Source: Rhizobium sp. Q54 (GTDB taxonomy: Bacteria; Pseudomonadota; Alphaproteobacteria; Rhizobiales; Beijerinckiaceae). Taken from it: a stretch of 9,705 nucleotides of DNA. Of the stretch, positions 1 to 7,037 are shown piece by piece. Where the stretch lies: the NCBI GenBank assembly GCA_945901195.1, contig CAMDKB010000146.1:1-9705 (forward strand), read 5' to 3'. The stretch's first letter is position 1. Each line of letters opens with the position of its first letter. Both the position numbers and the translations under genes were made by a program. Below the pieces are notes generated by a model, which was given only the letters and a program-made list of their open reading frames with translations, had not been told where the DNA came from and searched no databases.

Positions 1-179
1 AACTCGGCGTTCTCGCTCATCAATGCCTCGACCGTCGAATACCCGACAAGCAAACGCTCATTAACGAAGTCGCCGCGTGGCAAGACAAGCGCAACAAGCA
101 CAACGCCAAAGCAGATTGGCAATTCACAACTGCCAACGCCCGCGTTAAGCTGAAGAGGGTGTACCCTCAGTTCGAGTGA
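1..179 (+). CDS. IS630-family transposase, C-terminal fragment (cut by window start)
   Basis: The reading frame is open from base 3 to a TGA at 177-179 and encodes about 58 residues. The segment contains INEVAAW, then WQFTTANARVKL, and ends KRVYPQFE. I recognise this as the conserved tail of IS630-family (DDE-type) transposases, which cut and join DNA at TA targets. The DDE catalytic residues lie upstream of this part, so whether the gene is intact cannot be judged from the window. The frame has no stop between base 3 and 177, so this end of the gene is undamaged. The inverted repeat closing the element should lie shortly after the stop, but I cannot place it without the other end. Family assignment is from recall of the motif, not from a search. 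Confidence 0.85.
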   Translation, partial: LGVLAHQCLDRRIPDKQTLINEVAAWQDKRNKHNAKADWQFTTANARVKLKRVYPQFE

Positions 180-377
180 CCCGGGGCACTAGTACCGACG
201 GGATGAGGCCCATCTTATCGCCTTGGCAATTGCGAACATGCGCATGGTATATTTTTTGCTGAGGGCACTGTACTGAACAGTATCGGCGCGCGAGGTGTTC
301 TAATATTCGTGTCCAGCACGAAGCTTAGCCGCTTTCCAGAACCTGCCTAACTCGAACCATCGGGGCAAGACGCAACA
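180..377. other. Gene-free stretch between transposase tail and LuxR-type gene
   Basis: I find no convincing coding frame here. The frame of the downstream LuxR-type gene is closed by a TAA at 348-350. The right end of the IS630 element presumably lies near the start of this stretch. A possible promoter is TTGGCA at 223-228 with TATATT at 248-253, but the 19-base spacing is long. A short inverted repeat, ACTGT at 267-271 and ACAGT at 277-281, lies downstream of it. Confidence 0.4.
223..253 (+). promoter_or_regulatory. Weak candidate promoter for the LuxR-type gene
   Basis: TTGGCA (223-228) and TATATT (248-253) resemble -35 and -10 hexamers, separated by 19 bases instead of the usual 16-18. 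A 5-bp inverted repeat with a 5-base loop (267-281) follows just downstream and could be an operator. The call rests only on consensus resemblance. Confidence 0.2.
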
Positions 378-1082
378 ATGCCAATTCTGTCAGCTATCTA
401 TTCGGCAGCCTTGATCGTTAATTCCAGCTTGAGGGTACTCGATGAAAACAAGATGATGCAGAACATGCAAGCGGCGGACATGACCTTTTATTATGATAAT
501 TCCGATGGCCTAAAAATTGTCTTCAAAGACAAATCCAATGAAGAAAAACTGCAATCAATTTTGCGCAAAATGGAAAAAGGTAGTTCCATTTTTCGTTCCG
601 ACTTCATGACTCTAAAGCTGGACAACACTACAGAGCGCAGAATTATCCATATCATAGGTGTCCCCAATTATTTTGCAGAAACGCAAACTGATCCCGATGG
701 GCACAAAAGCGCGTTCCTTCTCGTCTGGCGCCGTCTTCTGGCTGAACGGCAAATAAACTTCGATGCCTTGAAACGTGAATATCGTCTTAGTCCGGCTGAA
801 GCATTGGTGGCACATGCCGTCGGTTATGGCCAATCGACTGAAGAATTCGCCTTGCAGCGCGGCATTTCGAAAGTGACAGCGCGCAATCAGTTGCGGCACG
901 CCTGTATCAAACTGGGCGTTTCCCGTCAGGCAGAAATCGCTGTTCTGCTTGCCGAGATCGGAGCTTTCTCTCCGCTATTAAATTTCAATTTCAATACGAA
1001 AAAAACATCTGAAACGCCGCAAGAAAATTCGGTGTCTTTCCCCATCACAGAAAGCAATGAGCTCACAGCCTTGGAATCATGA
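378..1082 (+). CDS. LuxR-type HTH transcriptional regulator, probably N-terminally shortened
   Basis: The 234-residue product carries a C-terminal LuxR/GerE-type helix-turn-helix at about residues 138-196. It includes LSPAEALVAHAVGYGQSTEE, then ISKVTARNQLRHACIKLGV and RQAEIAVLL. Before this, at roughly residues 10-60, is a stretch resembling the PAS-like segment of larger single-polypeptide LuxR regulators (LIVNSSLRVLDENK). Those relatives usually have well over 100 further residues upstream, which are missing here, and an in-frame TAA at 348-350 prevents extension. No clear ribosome binding site precedes the ATG. The base composition is unusual: 481-540 is about 32% G+C by count, against about 65% for 8401-8460 in the Rieske gene. 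With the IS630 tail just upstream, this suggests an acquired or truncated gene. DNA binding is likely, but signal and targets are unknown. Confidence 0.75.
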   Translation: MPILSAIYSAALIVNSSLRVLDENKMMQNMQAADMTFYYDNSDGLKIVFKDKSNEEKLQSILRKMEKGSSIFRSDFMTLKLDNTTERRIIHIIGVPNYFAETQTDPDGHKSAFLLVWRRLLAERQINFDALKREYRLSPAEALVAHAVGYGQSTEEFALQRGISKVTARNQLRHACIKLGVSRQAEIAVLLAEIGAFSPLLNFNFNTKKTSETPQENSVSFPITESNELTALES

Positions 1083-1090
1083 CATAAAAG

Positions 1091-1144
1091 CGGTGTGGCT
1101 TGACGCATCACTTTGGTCTTGAGCCTGGTTTGAAATCCACACCG
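1091..1144. repeat. Inverted repeat in the convergent intergenic region
   Basis: CGGTGTGG at 1091-1098 is perfectly complementary in reverse to CCACACCG at 1137-1144, with a 38-base spacer. A second CACACCG occurs at 1202-1208 and could compete for pairing. The repeat sits between the stop of the LuxR-type gene and the stop of the last permease gene. It could therefore act in transcript termination or processing, but there is no T-run typical of an intrinsic terminator. A short palindrome, AACCTCAGGTT, lies at 1169-1179. Confidence 0.4.
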
Positions 1145-1219
1145 AGGCACGTGTGCGATTTGCAAATAAACCTCAGGTTGAAGCCGTAGCGCCCTCATCT
1201 TCACACCGACCCGAGGCTA

Positions 1220-1978
1220 TCAGGCGTGCTGACCGCCGGTGCGCTGATGGCGCCAGGCCAGCAGGTGGCGGTCGGCATATTCCAGAGCGATGTTGATGAT
1301 CAGCGCCAGGATTACGATGGTGAGCAGCGCCGCCATGTTGCGGGCGATCTCGAAGCGTTCCTGGGCGCGCACGATGAAGGTGCCGAGGCCATTGGCGGCG
1401 AGCAGCATTTCGGCCACCACGGACAGCAATAGCGCGGTGGCAATGGAAATACGGACGCCGCCCATGATCTGCGGCAGGGCCGCGGGCAGATCGACCAGGC
1501 GCATCTGCTCGAAACGGGTGAGCCGCAGGGAACGGGCGACATTGCCGAGCATAGGGTGGGCGCCGCGTACAGCCTCCATGCAATTGATCAGGATGGGAAA
1601 CGCGCAACCATAGGCAACCACGGCGATGCGCGCGGGGTCGCCTATGCCCAGAAAGATCATCGACACCGGGATCAGCGCGATAGGCGGCAGCGGACGGATG
1701 AATTCGATCACGGGTTCGACGAGATCGCCGACTTTCTTCACTCGCCCCAGAAAGATGCCGAGGGGCAGCATGGTGACAAGGGCGATCAGGAAGCCGAGCG
1801 CGGCGCGTTTCAGGGTTTGCAGGGTTTCCAGCGCGATAACGTCGAAATCTGTGATGAGGGCCAGCATCACAGTCGAGAAGCGTGGAAAATTCGGTGACAG
1901 GGCTGAGGCGGCCCATATTTCCCAGCCGAGGGCCATGACGGCCAGAAACAGCGCGCCGGGCCAGTTGAACCGCCTCAT
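1220..1978 (-). CDS. ABC transporter permease, SsuC/TauC type (second permease)
   Basis: This 252-residue inner-membrane protein belongs to the BPD-type permease family of the sulfonate/nitrate/taurine group. Hydrophobic spans are visible near residues 8-25, 60-78, 98-112, 117-134, 178-196 and 216-232. The cytoplasmic EAA loop that docks on the ATPase lies at about 144-175 and includes LVDLPAALPQIMGGVRIS. The ATG at 1978 overlaps the TGA of the upstream permease gene as ATGA, which indicates translational coupling. GGGAG stands seven bases before it. It is the last gene of the minus-strand operon. Length is normal for the family. It differs clearly from the other permease, so the channel is probably a heterodimer. 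Confidence 0.9.
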   Translation of the reverse strand: MRRFNWPGALFLAVMALGWEIWAASALSPNFPRFSTVMLALITDFDVIALETLQTLKRAALGFLIALVTMLPLGIFLGRVKKVGDLVEPVIEFIRPLPPIALIPVSMIFLGIGDPARIAVVAYGCAFPILINCMEAVRGAHPMLGNVARSLRLTRFEQMRLVDLPAALPQIMGGVRISIATALLLSVVAEMLLAANGLGTFIVRAQERFEIARNMAALLTIVILALIINIALEYADRHLLAWRHQRTGGQHA

Positions 1979-2760
1979 GCGTGTTCTCCCATGGCGGCCA
2001 GATCAATGTGCCAACCGATCAGCCACCGGCGCACCGTGGCGACAAGTGCATTGAGCAAGATGCCGGAGATCCCGACAAAGAACATGATGGCAAACATGTC
2101 CTTCACCCGCAAAGTGAAGCCGGCATCGTAGAGCAGCGCGCCAAGGCCAGAACTGGCGGCGATCATTTCGGCAGCGACAGCCGCCAGCAGCGCAAGCCCG
2201 GAGCCAATGCGAATGCCGGTGAAAATTTCGGGCAAGGCAGCAGGCAGGCGCACGCGATAGAGGATCTCGTCATCGCCATAGCCCATGGAGCGGGCGGTGG
2301 CGATCTGCACCGGCTCGGGGGCGGCCAGGGCATTGACTGCGTTGATGTAAATTGGCCAGACAGCCGCAAAGATAACGATGAACAGATAGAGCTTTGTGCC
2401 GATGCCGAACGCGAAGATGGATATTGGCACGATTGCGGGGGGCGGCAGCACACGCAGCATGTCGACAAACGGCGAGAGCATGCGGCGCAAGACGTACGAG
2501 CGCGCCGCGATAATGGCCAGTCCGATGCCCAGAACGATCGCGATGGCGAGACCTCCCAGAGCGCGGCCCCAGGTGGTGAAAAGATTATCGACAAATTTGG
2601 CCGAGCGGATTTCCTCGCCCATCGCAACCAGAATGGCTGTGACGGGCGGGAAATAATCCTGAAGGACGAGGCCCGAACGGGACACGACCTCCCAGATCAA
2701 CGCGAAGACCGCCAGTCCGCCGAACTTTCGAACGATATAGCTGGTTGCCGATTGTTTCAC
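1975..2760 (-). CDS. ABC transporter permease, SsuC/TauC type (first permease)
   Basis: This 261-residue inner-membrane permease has several hydrophobic spans, near residues 12-30, 67-86, 105-120, 124-140, 187-202 and 222-242. Its EAA-type coupling loop lies at about 153-183 and includes ARSMGYGDDEILYRVRLPAA. These are the hallmarks of the sulfonate/nitrate/taurine permease group. The start codon is GTG at 2760, seven bases after the TAA of the binding-protein gene. No strong ribosome binding site fits in that gap, so translation is probably coupled to the upstream gene. Its stop overlaps the ATG of the next permease. With the ATPase and binding protein next to it, it forms one import system; the substrate is not evident. 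Confidence 0.9.
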   Translation of the reverse strand: MKQSATSYIVRKFGGLAVFALIWEVVSRSGLVLQDYFPPVTAILVAMGEEIRSAKFVDNLFTTWGRALGGLAIAIVLGIGLAIIAARSYVLRRMLSPFVDMLRVLPPPAIVPISIFAFGIGTKLYLFIVIFAAVWPIYINAVNALAAPEPVQIATARSMGYGDDEILYRVRLPAALPEIFTGIRIGSGLALLAAVAAEMIAASSGLGALLYDAGFTLRVKDMFAIMFFVGISGILLNALVATVRRWLIGWHIDLAAMGEHA

Positions 2761-2767
2761 CGCCGTA

Positions 2768-3739
2768 TTAGTTCTTGTGCTCGAACACGATATCGGCCGC
2801 CCGGATAGGCTGCTTCATCATGCCGACCTCAGTCATGGCGTCTATCAGCACCTGCCATTGAGCCACACGCGGCGCCTGGTCGCCACGGTTCATGAATATC
2901 TCGACGCCTTCGGCTTGATCCTTCGGCATCTTGAATTCATCCATGAGATATTGGCGGTATTTGCTCATGTCGGTCGACAGATCCTTGTTGGCGGCCACCA
3001 TCGCGCGCAGAAGGCCGGCGGCTGCCTGCGGATTCTTGCCGAGCCATGTCTCGGTGGCGAAATAGGCGTCGGCGGGAATGACGATCTTCTTTTCAGCCAT
3101 GTCCGGCACGTTTCCGCGCGCGAGAATGACTGGATTGACCTTGCCGCCCAGCCGCATCTGCGTGACGAAAGGTTCGATGGGACAAGCTGCATCGCCGTTG
3201 CCCAGTTCCAGATTCGGAAGCATCTGGGGGAATGGCGCAATGATCGTCTTCACATCCTCAAAGGCAATGCCAGCTTTCTTGAAATGAGAGCGCATCTGCA
3301 ATTCGCAGACGGCGCCGACTGCGTTCATCACAAAGGTCTTGCCCTTGAGATCGGCAATTGTCTTCACCCCCGAGCGCCCGCTGGCGACGATGAACACGGC
3401 CCAATTGTCCGAAGATTCCATGCCGGCAGCGATGAAGACCTTGAACGGCTGGTTCTGCGCACGGGCATACACAATCGGCACAGCGCCAGCCCAGCCCACA
3501 TCGGCTGAACCACTGGCCACAGCAGCGGCCACCGCCGGGCCATTGTTGACGTTGATGATCTCGGTCTCCAGACCTTCCTTCTTGAAGAGGCCGAGCTTTT
3601 CTGCATGCCAGTGGGTGACCAATTGGGAGGCGCGCAGATAAGCGATCTTCACCTTTGTCTGCGCCTGCGCGGGAACTGCCAGAACGAATGCACTGGCAAA
3701 GGCGGCCATCGCCACCGTAAATGCATATGCTTTTTTCAT
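2768..3739 (-). CDS. ABC transporter periplasmic substrate-binding protein, SsuA/NMT1-like
   Basis: The product is a 323-residue exported binding protein. A classic signal peptide starts MKKAYAF, continues with a hydrophobic core, and ends in AQA, with probable cleavage between residues 26 and 27. The mature part shows the SsuA/TauA/THI5 (NMT1-like) fold: VKIAYLRASQLVTHWHAEKL, a GLFKKEGLETEI segment, ASGSADVGWAGAVP and TIADLKGKTFVMN. I place the start at the ATG at 3739, because AGGAGG at 3745-3750 lies five bases before it and the signal peptide then begins correctly. A longer frame begins at 3760 and overlaps the ATPase stop as TGATG, but its seven extra residues include the ribosome binding site. 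It delivers an unknown small molecule, possibly anionic or organosulfur, to the two permeases. Confidence 0.88.
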   Translation of the reverse strand: MKKAYAFTVAMAAFASAFVLAVPAQAQTKVKIAYLRASQLVTHWHAEKLGLFKKEGLETEIINVNNGPAVAAAVASGSADVGWAGAVPIVYARAQNQPFKVFIAAGMESSDNWAVFIVASGRSGVKTIADLKGKTFVMNAVGAVCELQMRSHFKKAGIAFEDVKTIIAPFPQMLPNLELGNGDAACPIEPFVTQMRLGGKVNPVILARGNVPDMAEKKIVIPADAYFATETWLGKNPQAAAGLLRAMVAANKDLSTDMSKYRQYLMDEFKMPKDQAEGVEIFMNRGDQAPRVAQWQVLIDAMTEVGMMKQPIRAADIVFEHKN

Positions 3740-3759
3740 ACTACCCTCCTTGGAATTCA

Positions 3760-4551
3760 TCAGTGTGGCATGTCGGCATTTCCGCCGGGGCCTTTCAGCG
3801 ATTTGATGCGCGAGAGAATGCGAGCCCGAAGATCAAGAAATATCGGGTCGGAGCGGGTCGCGATCTGATCGCGCGGCGATTTAAGGGGCACCTCGATTTC
3901 CTCGATCACATGGGTCGGGCGGTTGGACAACACGATCACACGGTCAGCCAGATAAACCGCCTCATCGACGTCGTGTGTGACCAGGAGGCAGGTCTGCTTG
4001 TATTTGGCCGCCAGTTCCAGAAGCAGGTCCTGCATGTCGGCACGAGTCTGCGCGTCGACAGCCGCCAGTGGCTCATCAAGCAGAAGAAGTTTTGAATTGG
4101 CCGCAAGGGCGCGCGCGATGGCGACGCGTTGTTGCATCCCTCCCGAAACCTGCCAGGGATAATGTTTCTCAAAGCCCCGAAGGCCAACGCTGGACAAGAT
4201 CTCCGCACCGCGCTCGTGCTTTTCTTTGGCGCTAAGGTTTTCCAGCCGCTTCATGCCGAAAACCACATTTTCCATATTGGACTTCCAGGGCAGCAAGGAA
4301 CGGCTGTAATCCTGAAACACGACCGCGAGCCCCGGTGGCGGTTCAGATATTTTCTGGCCCTGAAATTCAACCGAGCCCACGTCCAGCTTCAACAGGCCGG
4401 CAATGCACATCAGCAAGGTTGTCTTGCCGCAACCGGATGGACCGGCAACCGAGATGAATTCGCCCTCGCGCGCGTTGAAGGTGAGATCACGGATAATGGC
4501 ATGGCTACCAAATGATTTGCCAACGCCGTGTGCGGAGAGAATGGAGGTCAA
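3760..4551 (-). CDS. ABC transporter ATP-binding protein, SsuB/TauB type
   Basis: This 263-residue cytoplasmic ATPase energises the importer. All family motifs are present: Walker A GPSGCGKTT (37-45), Q-loop VVFQDYS with Q80, signature VSGGMQQR (135-142), Walker B LLLLDE (155-160) and H-loop VTHD with H193. I chose the TTG at 4551 as the start. GGAGG at 4559-4563 sits seven bases before it, and the resulting protein has the family's usual length. The frame stays open to another TTG at 4656, which would add 35 residues unlike the family. Its stop overlaps the longest possible binding-protein frame, so the transport genes are tightly packed. The ATP-binding role is certain; the transported substrate is unknown. 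Confidence 0.92.
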   Translation of the reverse strand: MTSILSAHGVGKSFGSHAIIRDLTFNAREGEFISVAGPSGCGKTTLLMCIAGLLKLDVGSVEFQGQKISEPPPGLAVVFQDYSRSLLPWKSNMENVVFGMKRLENLSAKEKHERGAEILSSVGLRGFEKHYPWQVSGGMQQRVAIARALAANSKLLLLDEPLAAVDAQTRADMQDLLLELAAKYKQTCLLVTHDVDEAVYLADRVIVLSNRPTHVIEEIEVPLKSPRDQIATRSDPIFLDLRARILSRIKSLKGPGGNADMPH

Positions 4552-4653
4552 ACGAAAGCCTCCATCGATGCGGCCCAAAATCGGGATATCGTGACTTCTG
4601 CTTGCGCGCGCACCTGTTTCCCCCGCCTCGATCCCGTCCCGCCGCCAGACAAG

Positions 4654-4670
4654 CAAACCTGCCTGGTTTG
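4654..4670. repeat. Small hairpin in the gap between MetE-like and ATPase genes
   Basis: CAAACC (4654-4659) and GGTTTG (4665-4670) form a six-base-pair stem with a five-base loop. They lie inside the largest gap of the minus-strand operon. There is no T-run on either strand, so it is not an obvious terminator. It could be an operator half-site pair or an RNA processing or stability element. Confidence 0.35.
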
Positions 4671-4697
4671 TGCAAGGAAGGATTCTGTGTTGTCCGC

Positions 4698-5759
4698 CTA
4701 TCCCTTCGCGGCCAGTGCGTCCATCACCTGGCTATGCGTATCCAGGATCGCTACGGCCTCCTGAGGCTGGTAGCGGCCAAAGCCGCATTCCGTGGACAGG
4801 CCGAAATTGTCGAAATGCCGTTGCGCAGCCGCCATGCGGCGCAAAGTGCCTTCCACGCCATCGCGATCATGAATGAGGCCGAGGTAGACTTCCATACCAT
4901 CGGGCCGCTCGAGCTGTCCCAGTGGCGCAAAATAGGCATCGTCGTCGCGCTCAATCGGCACAGGCATGTGCAGGAAATTGAGACTGCGCTTCAATTCGCC
5001 AAGGATACCGTTGGCCAGTTGCACCATGGCGGCTGTGCTTTTGGGTTCCACGAAATGCCGGCCGCCATAGCTGCCGTAACAGAAATGATAGCCCATCTCC
5101 ACGCCTTCAGGGACGCGATTGCCGAGCCTTGCCAGGCGCTCGATAATGCCTGCCCTGGCAGGTGCGAACCACGGTGTGCGCGCGCCATCGAAGGCCTGCA
5201 TGTCATGCGCGCAATCCCATTGGATCGAGAGCTGGTCATGCGGAATTTTGGCGAGGATCTCGTCGAGTTCCTGAAGCAATCGGGCTTCATAAGGTATTTC
5301 CGCCGCCGCTTGCGACTCCGGCATGATGCAGAAGCTTATTACGTTGTACGGCGATGGAATTGGCACCATGTAACGCTGGTGTTTGCCGATAATGCCGCTG
5401 GCCTGCAGCGCCTTGAAATCCTCCCAGGATTCCAGCGCCGATTGCGCATAGCCCAGACTCCCAAAGGATTCAGGCGATGGCTTCTTGCCCGGCAGAAGAT
5501 CAAACTTGCCGGTCTGCGCGCGCTTGGCGGAGCCGCTGCGGGGATCAGCGGGGCCTTCTATGCGCGCAAAATCCGGATGACGGGCAAAGACGTCTTCCTG
5601 ATATTGAATCCAGTTGGTGCGCCCGCCGGTTTCACCGTCGGGAATACGACTGAGCCAGCGGCCAAAACGGCGCGCCAGCATGTCGAAGACTTCGCGCCCG
5701 CTGGATAACGGCACGCTGCCGACAAAATGCAGGGAGGGCAGAATTGAGTCTTTCGTCAT
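4698..5759 (-). CDS. MetE-like (cobalamin-independent methionine synthase catalytic-domain family) protein
   Basis: The 353-residue product matches in size the C-terminal catalytic half of MetE, without the N-terminal folate-binding half. Family landmarks can be followed in order. VGS (13-15) and PDGETG (40-45) occupy the places of the MetE homocysteine-binding IGS and HGE motifs. YHFCYG (224-229) corresponds to the zinc-binding HxC (H225, C227). STECGFGR (322-329, C325) corresponds to the last zinc cysteine. The usual IDEP strand is replaced by QWDCAH (180-185). A zinc-dependent thiol alkyl-transferase activity is therefore likely, but the donor and acceptor are unknown; relatives include core methionine synthases and epoxyalkane:coenzyme M transferases. 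The start is ATG at 5759 with GGAAGG at 5768-5773; a GTG at 5768 would overlap that site. It lies between the flavin monooxygenase and importer genes in one operon. Confidence 0.75.
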   Translation of the reverse strand: MTKDSILPSLHFVGSVPLSSGREVFDMLARRFGRWLSRIPDGETGGRTNWIQYQEDVFARHPDFARIEGPADPRSGSAKRAQTGKFDLLPGKKPSPESFGSLGYAQSALESWEDFKALQASGIIGKHQRYMVPIPSPYNVISFCIMPESQAAAEIPYEARLLQELDEILAKIPHDQLSIQWDCAHDMQAFDGARTPWFAPARAGIIERLARLGNRVPEGVEMGYHFCYGSYGGRHFVEPKSTAAMVQLANGILGELKRSLNFLHMPVPIERDDDAYFAPLGQLERPDGMEVYLGLIHDRDGVEGTLRRMAAAQRHFDNFGLSTECGFGRYQPQEAVAILDTHSQVMDALAAKG

Positions 5760-5786
5760 GCATTGCACCTTCCATAAAATTCACAG

Positions 5787-5812
5787 GGTAGCGGTACTTG
5801 GCAGCGGTACTT
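5787..5812. repeat. Tandem 13-bp duplication between two operon genes
   Basis: GGTAGCGGTACTT (5787-5799) is followed immediately by GGCAGCGGTACTT (5800-5812), a match of 12 of 13 bases. It lies in the 63-base gap between the monooxygenase stop and the MetE-like start, just upstream of the latter's ribosome binding site. It may be a recent slippage duplication or a paired protein-binding site. Confidence 0.6.
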
Positions 5813-5822
5813 GCTACTTCAT

Positions 5823-7037
5823 TCAGACCATCGCGCCAGCTGGCAGATTCATATCAAGCAGGCATTGCCCGTAGAGGTCGCCGGTGTGATCAAAGTCAAA
5901 CAGCGCATGGGTCGCCAGCGCATTGACGTCGCGCTGAAACCGTTGCACCGGCGAATCCAGATAATTGGCGCGAGAGCCAGCCTCAAGTGCGAGTTCGTTC
6001 ACAAGCGCACGGGCCTCGCTTGCGATGAAGGAAACAAATGCGCGTGTCTCTGCACGTTCTTGCTGCGAAGAGGCAAGCCCCTGCCCCGCAATTGCTTCCA
6101 CCTGGTTGATTGTGGATTCATAGAGCGCAGTCATCGCGGCGAGTCGCGCTCCGATCCGCGCCAGCCGCACACGCGTAGACATCTGTTGCTGCGCTCTTTC
6201 GGTAGAATAGGCGCGGACTTTTGATTTCAACGATCCCGTGACGATTTCAAACATCGCTTCAGCCGCCCCCACCATGGGTCCGACTGCGCCAAGCGACATG
6301 AATGTGAGCAAGGGAATGCGCCAGAGCGGGCCAGAATTGTTGGTCAGACCGGCCGATGCACCACTGCGCAATTCCCTCACCGTCACCGAGCGGTAGGCGG
6401 GAACGAATGCATTCTCCAACTCGACATCATGGCTGCCGGTCGCGCGCATCGCTGCCACGTGCCATGTATCATGAACGCGAAATTCTGAGACAGGCACATA
6501 AAACCGGTAGATTTCATTGGGGGTTTCAGCGTTGACGACTGGCGCGCTGACAAGCATCCAGTCCCCGTGCAGAATGCCTGTGGCATAACCCCAGTGACCC
6601 GACAGACGGAAGCCGCCTTCAACAGCTTCCGCACGCCCCGAGGGCATAACCTGCCCCGGGGCCATCGTGAAGCCGCGTCCCCTGCCCCAAACCTCCTGCT
6701 GCGCCTCTTCAGGAAAATGAGCGAACTGAAAATTGTGATAGACAAGAAACCCCATCGCCCAGGCGGTCGAAACGCAACCCTTGCCGATTTCGCGGAAGAT
6801 GCGGGGTATATGCCGGAATTCGACTTCATGTCCGCCAAAACGCGCCGGGACCACGGCCCGGAAGACATCTGCAGCAAGCAATTCATCAATCGTATCTGCG
6901 GGAATACGGCCTTCGCGTTCCGCGTCTTGTCCGCGCGCACGCAAGGCGGGGATCATGGCCGTGAGGCGCGCGACAATTTCAGCGCCATCGCTGCGCGCCC
7001 TCTCAGAATGTGAGGGCGGATTCGCGGAAACTGTCAT
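5823..7037 (-). CDS. Acyl-CoA-dehydrogenase-fold flavin-dependent monooxygenase (HpaH-C2/HsaA/DszC-like)
   Basis: The 404-residue product has the acyl-CoA dehydrogenase fold of oxygenase components of two-component flavin monooxygenases. Visible marks are VPARFGG (63-69), the GGFRLSGHWGYATG segment (141-154), WHVAAMRATGSHDVE (192-206) followed by FVP, and near the C-terminus VQRFQRDVNALATHALFD (364-381). Relatives use reduced flavin and oxygen to hydroxylate aromatic or sulfur compounds, as in HsaA, p-hydroxyphenylacetate hydroxylase C2, DszC and SfnC. They need a separate flavin reductase, which is not in the window. The ATG at 7037 has GGAGGAGGG at 7041-7049. The frame could be extended to 7124 but would then include that site. 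It is the first gene of the minus-strand operon, facing the MarR gene. Substrate is not predictable, and a true dehydrogenase role is less likely. Confidence 0.8.
   Translation of the reverse strand: MTVSANPPSHSERARSDGAEIVARLTAMIPALRARGQDAEREGRIPADTIDELLAADVFRAVVPARFGGHEVEFRHIPRIFREIGKGCVSTAWAMGFLVYHNFQFAHFPEEAQQEVWGRGRGFTMAPGQVMPSGRAEAVEGGFRLSGHWGYATGILHGDWMLVSAPVVNAETPNEIYRFYVPVSEFRVHDTWHVAAMRATGSHDVELENAFVPAYRSVTVRELRSGASAGLTNNSGPLWRIPLLTFMSLGAVGPMVGAAEAMFEIVTGSLKSKVRAYSTERAQQQMSTRVRLARIGARLAAMTALYESTINQVEAIAGQGLASSQQERAETRAFVSFIASEARALVNELALEAGSRANYLDSPVQRFQRDVNALATHALFDFDHTGDLYGQCLLDMNLPAGAMV

Noticed and set aside
180..220. Right terminal inverted repeat of the IS630 element
   Set aside because: The end must be near, but without the left end in the window no repeat can be matched.
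1173..2006. Minus-strand open frame of 277 codons overlapping the last permease
   Set aside because: Same strand but different frame from a clear permease; the product is rich in Arg, Pro, Ala and His, as expected for a shadow frame.
1981..2808. Plus-strand open frame of 275 codons
   Set aside because: Antisense to the first permease, very rich in Asp, Gly, Gln and Arg, no domain recognised.
4512..5708. Long plus-strand open frame of 398 codons
   Set aside because: It lies antisense to the MetE-like gene and ATPase start region, shows no recognisable motif, and is explained by G+C-rich codon use of the real gene.
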